Program-made: the position numbers and the translations under genes
Notes under the pieces: generated by a model
What the model was told of the DNA's origin: nothing
Seen by the model: the letters and a program-made list of their open reading frames with translations, nothing else
Databases searched by the model: none
Source: JBJXGF01 sp046153015
GTDB taxonomy: Bacteria; Actinomycetota; Acidimicrobiia; Acidimicrobiales; CAIXPF01
Reading direction: 5' to 3'
Assembly (NCBI GenBank): GCA_046153015.1
Contig: JBJXGF010000294.1
Span: 1-7,542, forward strand
Length of the DNA stretch: 7,542 nt
Part shown: positions 1 through 5,326 of the stretch, one piece after another
Position numbering within the stretch: the stretch's first letter is position 1
How the letters are laid out: each line of letters opens with the position of its first letter

Positions 1-1218
1 GCCTCGGCAGGCGCCGCCCGGGGCCCGCTCGCCGGGCTCGCCGTGCTCGCCCTGTCGTGGTCGGTGGCGGGGCCGTACGTGGGCCGAGGGCTGGTCGACT
101 TCGGCGCCGAGGTGGTGCGGGTCGAGACCCGCACCCGGCCCGACGTGTCCCGCACCGCCTCCCCGTTCCATCCCCGCAACGAGGACCACCCCCTCGAGGG
201 CAGCGGCCTCTACCACAACTCCAACGCCGGCAAGCTCGGCGTCGAGCTCGACCTGGCGGCGCCGCCCGCCCGCGAGGTGCTGTGGGACCTGATCCGCTGG
301 GCCGACGTGATCCTCGAGAGCTTCTCGGCCGGCGCCTTCGAGCGCATGGGCTTCAGCTGGGAGCGCATCTCCGAGCTCAACCCGCGGGCGGTGCTGCTCT
401 CGAGCTGCCTGCCCGGCCAGACGGGCGAGCTGCACCTGCCGGGCTACGGCAACCTCAGCACCGCGCTGTTCGGCTTCACCACCGTCACCCGCTGGCCAGG
501 GCGGCCCGCGGCGGGGCCGTTCGGCGCCTACACCGACATCGTGTCGCCCCGCTTCGGGCTGGCTGCGGTGCTGGCCGCGCTCGACCACCGCCGGCGCAGC
601 GGCCGCGGCCAGCACCTCGACCTGTCCCAGGCCGAAGCGTCGCTGCATTTCCTCGCTCCCGCCCTGCTCGACGCGGAGGTCAACGACGCGCCGTTCGAGG
701 CGCGCGGCAACCACGACCCCGACCACGCGCCCCACGGCGTGTACCCCTGCGCCGGGGAGGACCGCTGGGCGGCGGTCGTGTGCACCACCGACGAGCAGTG
801 GCGGGCGCTGGCCGCGCTGCTCGGCCGGGAGGACCTCGCCGATCTCGGCCGGGCCGAGCGCCTCGCCCGCCAGGACGAGCTCGACGCGCTGGTGGGCGCC
901 TGGACGTCGGCGCGTTCGGCCGAGGCGGCGCAGGAGATCCTGGTGGCCGCCGGCGTGGCCGCCCACCAGGTGCAGAACAGCCCCGAGTGCCTGGCCGACC
1001 CGCAGCTCGCGCACCGCGGCCACTACGTGACCGTCGAGCACCCGCTGCTCGGCCCGGTCGTGGTCGAAGGGCCCCGGGTGCGCCTCCTCGGCACGCCCGG
1101 CGCCACCACCGCGCCGGGCCCCACCTACGGCCAGCACAGCGACTACGTGCTCCGGGAGCTGCTCGGCTACAGCGACGAGCGCATCGCCGAGCTGGTCGTC
1201 GCCGGGGCGCTCGGCTGA
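1..1218 (+). CDS. CaiB/BaiF family III CoA-transferase, 5'-truncated by window edge
   Basis: This is a family III acyl-CoA:carboxylate CoA-transferase, a cytoplasmic enzyme that moves CoA between an acyl-CoA and a free acid through aspartyl-CoA thioester chemistry. The reading frame is open from base 1 and translates to the family's N-terminal block GPLAGLAVLALSW...VAGPY...GAEVVRVE, followed by NAGKLGVELDL, DVILESF and RMGFSWERI (all typical), and HRRRSGRGQHLDLSQAEAS. The Asp in AYTDIVSPRFG (codon 535-537) sits where family members carry the catalytic Asp (Asp169 in formyl-CoA transferase). The ATG/GTG-type starts inside the frame (e.g. 43) would cut into the conserved N-terminal block, so the true start lies upstream. 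The residues before GPLAG (ASAGAAR) look like a linker, so this may be the second half of a tandem two-domain transferase, a form known in actinobacteria. The substrate cannot be told from sequence. Family assignment is firm; the upstream extent is unknown. Confidence 0.93.
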   Translation, partial: ASAGAARGPLAGLAVLALSWSVAGPYVGRGLVDFGAEVVRVETRTRPDVSRTASPFHPRNEDHPLEGSGLYHNSNAGKLGVELDLAAPPAREVLWDLIRWADVILESFSAGAFERMGFSWERISELNPRAVLLSSCLPGQTGELHLPGYGNLSTALFGFTTVTRWPGRPAAGPFGAYTDIVSPRFGLAAVLAALDHRRRSGRGQHLDLSQAEASLHFLAPALLDAEVNDAPFEARGNHDPDHAPHGVYPCAGEDRWAAVVCTTDEQWRALAALLGREDLADLGRAERLARQDELDALVGAWTSARSAEAAQEILVAAGVAAHQVQNSPECLADPQLAHRGHYVTVEHPLLGPVVVEGPRVRLLGTPGATTAPGPTYGQHSDYVLRELLGYSDERIAELVVAGALG

Positions 1219-1244
1219 CCCGCCGGCCTCGCCGCGCGCCCGCC

Positions 1245-1269
1245 CCGCCGCCCGGTTGCGCAGCGGCGG
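1245..1269 (+). terminator. GC-rich hairpin, possible terminator after the CoA-transferase
   Basis: An inverted repeat CCGCCGC (1245-1251) / GCGGCGG (1263-1269) with an 11-base loop lies 27 bases after the CoA-transferase stop and before the Nudix promoter. There is no T-run. In DNA this GC-rich such a stem can arise by chance, so its role as a terminator is only suggested by position. Confidence 0.3.
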
Positions 1270-1287
1270 CCGTCCGGCGCCGGTTGG

Positions 1288-1300
1288 TACCCTGGTCGCC
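1288..1300 (+). promoter_or_regulatory. Leaderless -10 element of the Nudix gene
   Basis: TACCCT at 1288-1293 matches the TANNNT -10 pattern and ends 7 bases before the GTG at 1301, so transcription would begin at or next to the start codon. No Shine-Dalgarno precedes this GTG. A 10-base palindrome CCGGCGCCGG (1274-1283) lies just upstream. No convincing -35 is seen. The same arrangement recurs at 1937 and 3823. Confidence 0.5.
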
Positions 1301-1891
1301 GTGGTCGACCTCGCCCGGCTGCGGGACGCCTTCGTCCTCGGCTCCACCTCCTCGTCCCTTCCCGGCTCGGAGGTGCTGCCGCGGGCGGCGGTGGCGGCGG
1401 TGTTCCGCGACGGCGGCCGGCTTGCCGAGCTGCTCTTCATCGAACGGGCGGTGCGCGAGGGGGACCCGTGGTCGGGGCACATGGCGCTGCCCGGCGGGCG
1501 GGTGGAGCCCGACGATCTCGACCTGAACGCCACCGCCGAGCGGGAGACCTTCGAGGAGATCGGCCTCGACCTGCGGGTCGGCGAGCGGCTCGGCCAGCTC
1601 GACGAGCTGCACGGCGGCGTGCGTCCGATCACGGTGTCGGCGCACGGCTACTGGCTCCACGGCGAGCGCCCCCGGCTCGAGCTCAACCACGAGGTGGCCG
1701 ACGCGTTCTGGGTGCCGCTGCCCGAGCTCGCCAACCCGGCCCGCTTCGTGGCCTACGAGCACCCGGTGCGGGTCGGCGAGACGTTCCCCGGCGTCGAGGT
1801 GGAGGGCGGACGGGTCGTGTGGGGCCTCACGCTGCGCCTGCTCGTCGACCTCTTCGCCCGGCTCCGCCACCCGTTCCTCGTGAGCGGGTAG
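1301..1891 (+). CDS. Nudix hydrolase, CoA pyrophosphatase-like
   Basis: A 196-residue cytoplasmic Nudix hydrolase, a family that cleaves nucleoside diphosphates linked to another group with Mg2+ or Mn2+. The Nudix box spans residues 65-89: GGRVEPDD...LNATAERETFEEIGL, with the metal-binding REXXEE helix at 81-86. The preceding FIERAVREGDPWSGHMALPGG and the lengthened box (an extra DLDL-type segment, with no Glu at the classical first Glu position) resemble the CoA-pyrophosphatase branch (NudL-like) more than MutT, but the substrate is not proven. The GTG at 1301 is chosen because a TANNNT hexamer sits 7 bases before it and because upstream residues look non-conserved; a TTG at 1256 in the same frame would add 15 residues. 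It lies 82 bp after the CoA-transferase on the same strand but seems to have its own promoter. A link with acyl-CoA turnover is possible but inferred. Confidence 0.9.
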   Translation: MVDLARLRDAFVLGSTSSSLPGSEVLPRAAVAAVFRDGGRLAELLFIERAVREGDPWSGHMALPGGRVEPDDLDLNATAERETFEEIGLDLRVGERLGQLDELHGGVRPITVSAHGYWLHGERPRLELNHEVADAFWVPLPELANPARFVAYEHPVRVGETFPGVEVEGGRVVWGLTLRLLVDLFARLRHPFLVSG

Positions 1892-1912
1892 CGCCCCGCC
1901 GGTCGGGGGCGG

Positions 1913-1948
1913 TTGCCGACCCGGCCGCGGGTCGCGTAGATAGGCGGG
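1913..1948 (+). promoter_or_regulatory. Leaderless promoter of the carbonic anhydrase gene
   Basis: TTGCCG (1913-1918) resembles a -35 box. It is separated by 18 bases from TAGATA (1937-1942), a -10-like hexamer, and exactly 6 bases later comes the GTG start at 1949. This predicts a leaderless mRNA. No Shine-Dalgarno is present upstream of the GTG. It is the most complete promoter in the window, though the last base of the -10 is A rather than T. Confidence 0.5.
1917..1934. repeat. Perfect inverted repeat inside the carbonic anhydrase promoter
   Basis: CGACCCG (1917-1923), a 4-base spacer GCCG, then CGGGTCG (1928-1934), a perfect 7-bp dyad. It fills most of the interval between the proposed -35 and -10. 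It could be an operator for a dimeric regulator, or a stem ending Nudix transcription, since it lies 26 bases after that stop codon. There is no T-run to favour a terminator. Confidence 0.5.
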
Positions 1949-2434
1949 GTGACCGAGATCGCCCGCATCCTTTCCGCCAACGAGGCCTACGCCGCCGCTC
2001 GGGCGAACGTGGCCGACGCCCGCCCCAGCCGCCGCCTGGCCGTCGTGACCTGCATGGACGCCCGCATCGACGTGTTCGCCTCGCTGGGCCTGCACCTCGG
2101 CGAGGCGCACGTGATCCGCAACGCCGGAGGCCGGGTGACCGAGGACGTGCTGCGCAGCCTCGCCCTGTCGACCCACGTGCTCGGCGTCGACACCGCGGTG
2201 GTCATGCAGCACACCAAGTGCGGCCTGGCCGGGGTGACCGACGATGAGCTGCGCCGCCTCACCGGCGCCAATCTCGGGTTTCTTCCCATCGACGACCACG
2301 CCGCCGCGCTGCGCGAGGACATCGACGCGCTGAGCCGGACGCCGTACCTGGAGAAGCTGGTCGTGGTCGCCGGCTTCGTCTTCGACGTGGAGAGCGGCGA
2401 GATCGACGACGTGGTCCGCTGGGAGCGGACGTAG
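1949..2434 (+). CDS. Beta-class carbonic anhydrase
   Basis: A 161-residue zinc enzyme that interconverts CO2 and bicarbonate in the cytoplasm. The ligand set is visible: Cys35 in VTCMDAR, with Asp37 and Arg39 of the catalytic dyad, then His88 and Cys91 in QHTKCG. GEAHVIRNAGG (51-61) and the C-terminal GFVFDVESGEIDDVV are also typical. Length and residue spacing match small type II beta-carbonic anhydrases, and recalled mycobacterial Rv1284 has the same ligand spacing. These usually work as dimers or higher oligomers. The GTG start follows a TAGATA hexamer by 6 bases, and initiating there gives the same distance to the first Cys as in Rv1284. It ends facing the DUF3179 gene and seems to be a single-gene unit. 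Its role is likely bicarbonate supply for carboxylases or pH balance; family assignment is firm. Confidence 0.95.
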   Translation: MTEIARILSANEAYAAARANVADARPSRRLAVVTCMDARIDVFASLGLHLGEAHVIRNAGGRVTEDVLRSLALSTHVLGVDTAVVMQHTKCGLAGVTDDELRRLTGANLGFLPIDDHAAALREDIDALSRTPYLEKLVVVAGFVFDVESGEIDDVVRWERT

Positions 2435-2455
2435 CCGAACCTCAGTCGGTCCCGT

Positions 2456-2475
2456 TCTGGGGCTGCGCCCCCAGA
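2456..2475. terminator. Hairpin 1 in the convergent gap, probable bidirectional terminator
   Basis: TCTGGGG (2456-2462), loop CTGCGC, CCCCAGA (2469-2475): a perfect 7-bp stem 22 bases after the carbonic anhydrase stop. The gap lies between two converging genes, so the stem can serve both strands. No U-tract follows, as is common for actinobacterial hairpin terminators. Confidence 0.6.
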
Positions 2476-2482
2476 CCCCATC

Positions 2483-2514
2483 CACGGCCGGGTCGCTGGC
2501 GCTCCCCGGCCGTG
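2483..2514. terminator. Hairpin 2 in the convergent gap, 10-bp perfect stem
   Basis: CACGGCCGGG (2483-2492), a 12-base loop, CCCGGCCGTG (2505-2514). The perfect 10-bp GC stem lies 15 bases beyond the DUF3179 stop codon on the minus strand, so it most likely ends that transcript. It follows hairpin 1 by only 7 bases, making a double terminator. The flank just past it (2515-2532) is a simple cgcttcgct-type stretch with no T-run. Confidence 0.6.
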
Positions 2515-2529
2515 TCGCCTTCGCTTCGC

Positions 2530-3768
2530 TCAGTCGACCAGGCGGGCGCCGGGCTGGTACACGGACCACGCGAACCAGAACGTGTCGACGTGCTCGACGG
2601 GTTCGAGGCGCCGTCCGGAGAGGGGCCCGGCGGAGGCCTCGCCGAGGATGCTCCACGTGCTGGCCGTCTCCGCGTCGACGAACTCCTCGCCCTGGCGGGA
2701 GAAGCGCAGCGGCCGTCCGTCGACCTCGGGGACGAACACGCCGACGGCGCCCACGTCCCGGGCGCGGGTGGTCAGCTCGCCGTCGATCGCCGAGGACACG
2801 CCCGGCGCGTGCCACACCGTGACCCGCCGGCCGGCCAGCTCCACGTCGACCACGCCGCGCGCCGCGGCGGCCTCGGCGCCGACCCCGACGGCGTCGCCCC
2901 CGCCGCGCACCCCCACCACCCGGCTCATCGCCAGGCGGCGCAGGTCGAGATCGCCGGTGAAGAAGCCTTCGATCGGGGCCCCGCCCTGCTCGTAGCCCAC
3001 GTACGGGTTGGTCCCGTAGGGCTTGGTCCGGCCGGTGGCCCGGGACAGCACCAGCGCGTCGGGCGTGCGTTGGCGGATCGTGCCCCAGCCGACCGTGGAG
3101 ACCGGCACGAGCCCGAGCTGGGCGCCGGCCAGCGGGCCGACCACCGCCCGACCGTCGAAATGGGTCCACAGCGTGTGCGTCTGGCGGTCGTACATCACGA
3201 GCGCCGACTGGTAGAGGCTGCCCGACGTGCCGAACTCCAGCACGCGGCCCTCCACCCGGCGGTCGTAGGCCACCGCGCTGTTGCACAACGGGCAGTACGC
3301 GACGGTGAGGGGCGCACCGGCCACCGTGTCGTTCACCAGCTCGTGCCAGATCAGGATCTGCACCGGGTAGACGCGGGTCTCGCCGCCGTGCACCAGCACG
3401 ATCACCGGCTCGTCGTCGGCCAGGAAGTCGACCTCGCCGACCCGCAGGAACCGGGGCGCGTCGATCGAGGGGATGCCGTCGGGCGGCGGCCCGCCGGACA
3501 CGATCTGCTCACGGGGCACGAGCGCGGTCGGATGCAGCGCGGCGTCGAGGTGCCTGGGCGGCAGCGCCGAGGGGGTCTCCTCCCGCGGCGACGCCGCCAC
3601 CCGAGCCAGCTCGACCCCTTCCCGCAGCGCCGTGGTCGCCACGCCGGTCGTCGAGGTCGTGGCCTCGAGGGCCCGTTCGTCGTCGGCCGAGCCGCCGCTG
3701 CACCCGGCCAGCAGGGCCAGGGCGGCCGGCGACGCACACCGGGCCAGGAGCGCGAGTGGGCTCGGCAT
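2530..3768 (-). CDS. DUF3179 domain lipoprotein
   Basis: A 412-residue predicted lipoprotein of the DUF3179 family, function unknown. The N-terminus is a lipoprotein signal: hydrophobic AALALLAG followed by lipobox LAGC with Cys23, which would place the protein on the outer face of the membrane. A Ser/Ala/Asp/Thr-rich linker follows. The DUF3179 domain begins near residue 85, with VIVLVHGGETRVYPVQI, the WHELVND motif (141-147), the family hallmark CPLCNSAVAYDRR (159 on), GTSGSLYQSALVMYDR, LWTHFDG and later MSRVVGV. It reads through intact to FWFAWSVYQPGARLVD at the C-terminus. The CPLC pair could form a disulfide, bind metal or take part in redox chemistry; this is inference. The start at 3768 gives the most compact signal peptide. 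An in-frame ATG at 3789 would add seven residues. Neither has a clear Shine-Dalgarno. The gene is divergent from the LLM oxidoreductase (66 bp). Confidence 0.9.
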   Translation of the reverse strand: MPSPLALLARCASPAALALLAGCSGGSADDERALEATTSTTGVATTALREGVELARVAASPREETPSALPPRHLDAALHPTALVPREQIVSGGPPPDGIPSIDAPRFLRVGEVDFLADDEPVIVLVHGGETRVYPVQILIWHELVNDTVAGAPLTVAYCPLCNSAVAYDRRVEGRVLEFGTSGSLYQSALVMYDRQTHTLWTHFDGRAVVGPLAGAQLGLVPVSTVGWGTIRQRTPDALVLSRATGRTKPYGTNPYVGYEQGGAPIEGFFTGDLDLRRLAMSRVVGVRGGGDAVGVGAEAAAARGVVDVELAGRRVTVWHAPGVSSAIDGELTTRARDVGAVGVFVPEVDGRPLRFSRQGEEFVDAETASTWSILGEASAGPLSGRRLEPVEHVDTFWFAWSVYQPGARLVD

Positions 3769-3818
3769 GGCGCCATGCTGGCCGCGCATGGTGCGGCGCG
3801 CAACGCGGCGGGCTGGGC

Positions 3819-3834
3819 CATCTACGGTGGCGTC
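3819..3834 (+). promoter_or_regulatory. Leaderless -10 of the LLM gene, overlapping a possible minus-strand -10
   Basis: TACGGT (3823-3828) fits TANNNT and ends 6 bases before the GTG at 3835, giving a leaderless transcript. On the other strand TAGATG (3824-3819) is a weaker -10-like hexamer for the DUF3179 gene, sharing the central TA. If both are used, the two polymerases compete for one site. The minus-strand reading is weak and would leave a 5' leader of about 20 to 45 bases. No good -35 was seen for either. Confidence 0.45.
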
Positions 3835-4743
3835 GTGCAGGTTGGTGTGCAGTACCAAGGCGACAGCGGCGGCCCCAAGCTCTTCGCCCGGCGGGCGGAG
3901 CAGGCCGGGCTCGATTCCCTGTGGTGCGGCGACCACGTGGCGCACCTCTACGACGGTTTGGCGGTGCTCGCCTGCTTCGCCGGGGCCACCGACCAGATCA
4001 CGATCGGGCTGAACGTGCTGGTCACGCCCTATCGCTCGGCGGCGGTCACCGCCAAGGCGCTGGCCACCATCGCGCTGGCCGCGCCCGGTCGGGTCGTGGC
4101 CGGCTTCGGCGTCGGCGGCGAGTTCCCCGCCGAGTTCACCGCCACCGGCGCCGACCCCTCGGTGCGCGGCGCGTACACCGACGAGGCGCTCGGCGTGATC
4201 ACCCGGCTGTGGTCAGGCGCGCCGGTGAGCTACCGCGGGCGCTGGAACCGCCTCGACGAGTTCCAGCTCGAGCCCCCGCCGGCCCCGCCGCCCGAGGTCT
4301 GGATCGGAGGCCGCTCCGAGGCCGCGCTGCGCCGAGCCGTGCGCTTCGGCCGCGGGTACACGCCGTATCTGGTGAGCCCCGACCAGCTGGCCAAGCGGGT
4401 GGTCAGGCTCGGCGAGCTGGCTGCGGAGGCGGGGCGCTCGCCGCAGGAGCTGACCGTCGGCTGCTTGTGCACGCTCGTCCCCGGTGTGCGGGGCCAAGCC
4501 GCGGTCGACCTCGTCTCGGCCGCGTTCAAGCTCAGCGGGTTGACCCCGGAGGCCATCCAGCAGCGCTACCTGCTGGGCGGGGACGACGAGGTGCTCGCCC
4601 GCCTCCAGCGCTACGTCGACGCCGGCGCCCGGCACCTCATCCTCGGCTGCGTGCCGGGCGACCCCGGCCAGGTCGACGAGTTCTTCGCCGCCTGCGAACG
4701 CCTCGCGCCCGCCGCCCGGCGGCTCACCCCCTCAGCGGGCTGA
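3835..4743 (+). CDS. LLM class F420/flavin-dependent oxidoreductase
   Basis: A 302-residue luciferase-like monooxygenase (LLM) family enzyme with a TIM-barrel fold, cytoplasmic, using reduced F420 or FMN. Landmarks: VGVQYQG (3-9), the LDSLWCGDHV block (26-35), ITIGLNVLVTPYRSAAVTAKALATI (55-79), then GRVVAGFGVGGEFPAEFTATG (85-105), RGAYTDEALGVITRLW (111-126), GRWNRLDEFQLEP, and PPPEVWIGGRSEAALRRAVRFGRGY (151-175). These match actinobacterial LLM F420-type enzymes. Sequence alone does not fix the cofactor (F420 is the likelier in this lineage) or substrate. The GTG at 3835 is chosen since it lies exactly 6 bases after TACGGT and begins at the first beta-strand; a much longer in-frame extension upstream is antisense to the DUF3179 gene. 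The last 12 bases overlap the SRPBCC gene tail to tail. Confidence 0.92.
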   Translation: MQVGVQYQGDSGGPKLFARRAEQAGLDSLWCGDHVAHLYDGLAVLACFAGATDQITIGLNVLVTPYRSAAVTAKALATIALAAPGRVVAGFGVGGEFPAEFTATGADPSVRGAYTDEALGVITRLWSGAPVSYRGRWNRLDEFQLEPPPAPPPEVWIGGRSEAALRRAVRFGRGYTPYLVSPDQLAKRVVRLGELAAEAGRSPQELTVGCLCTLVPGVRGQAAVDLVSAAFKLSGLTPEAIQQRYLLGGDDEVLARLQRYVDAGARHLILGCVPGDPGQVDEFFAACERLAPAARRLTPSAG

Positions 4744-5223
4744 GGCCTCCGCCGCCGTCTTCATCGCCGCCAGCGTGGCGTGGAGGCTCTCGTGGGCGTT
4801 CGCCACCCGGTAGGCCACCTCGGTCTCGCCGCGCTCCACCATCGGCGGCGACAGGTTCCGCAGCTCCCACTGCTCGGTGAGCAGCGTGCCGTCGCCGTCG
4901 GGCTCGAGCACGTAGCGCCAGCGCACGAAGTTGAGCGCGGCGCCGCCGGTGATGAACGCGAACACCCGCTCCTCCTCTCGCTCGACGATCTCCACCAGCC
5001 CCTTCCACTCGACACCGTCGCGGCGGTTGATCCCCACGAACTGGTCGCCCACCCGCCCCACGCCGGGCACGCCGTCGGCGTTCTTGCGCCAATAGCCGCC
5101 CTGGTTCTCCGAGCTCCACTCGCCGTACCGCTCCATGGCGGTCACGAGCTGCCAGACCACGGCCGGGGGAGCGTCGATGTGCACGGACTCGGCGTACTGG
5201 TACAGCGGTTCGTCGCTCGGCAT
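4732..5223 (-). CDS. SRPBCC (START-like/polyketide cyclase-type) family protein
   Basis: A 163-residue single-domain protein with the START-like helix-grip signature: ESVHIDAPPAVVWQLVTAMERYGEWSSE (12-39), the usual first strand and VWxLxTDxxRYxxWxS helix, then a hydrophilic strand run (GDQFVGINRRDGVEWKGLVEIVEREEERVFAFI) and the closing long helix VANAHESLHATLAAMKTAAEASA. No signal peptide, so it is cytoplasmic. These domains bind small hydrophobic ligands, acting as cyclases, carriers or sensors; no specific role can be assigned here. The ATG at 5223 is chosen as the only sensible start before the conserved strand; upstream it has neither a clear Shine-Dalgarno nor a clean TANNNT. Its stop lies within the 3' end of the LLM gene (12 bp overlap), so each gene's terminator would sit inside the other. 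It is divergent from the DUF2231 gene. Confidence 0.87.
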   Translation of the reverse strand: MPSDEPLYQYAESVHIDAPPAVVWQLVTAMERYGEWSSENQGGYWRKNADGVPGVGRVGDQFVGINRRDGVEWKGLVEIVEREEERVFAFITGGAALNFVRWRYVLEPDGDGTLLTEQWELRNLSPPMVERGETEVAYRVANAHESLHATLAAMKTAAEASAR

Positions 5224-5312
5224 GCCCCACTCTGCCCCATCGCCGGCCGCCCTCGCGACGAGGGGCGGGCCCGAGAGCGCCGAGTGTGGGGTTCGCCACG
5301 GTCGCCGCTGGG

Positions 5313-5326
5313 TAGGGCGGGCGGGC
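5313..5326 (+). promoter_or_regulatory. Possible leaderless -10 of the DUF2231 gene in the divergent gap
   Basis: TAGGGC (5313-5318) is a -10-like hexamer that ends 8 bases before the ATG at 5327. It matches the TA but not the final T of TANNNT, so this is weaker than the promoters at 1288 and 3823. The 103-bp divergent gap also holds an imperfect dyad near 5254-5270 (CCCTC...GAGGG) of unknown role. Confidence 0.3.

Noticed and set aside
680..3286. Very long minus-strand open frame (868 codons) and similar long frames
   Set aside because: It crosses the Nudix and carbonic anhydrase genes and part of DUF3179, its translation is Arg/Gly/Ala/Pro-rich low complexity, and no family motif appears. 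Long antisense frames are normal in DNA this GC-rich.
2512..3834. In-frame upstream extension that would make the LLM enzyme a 743-residue fusion
   Set aside because: The extension is antisense to the DUF3179 gene and shows no domain; the LLM protein begins naturally at 3835 behind a leaderless -10.
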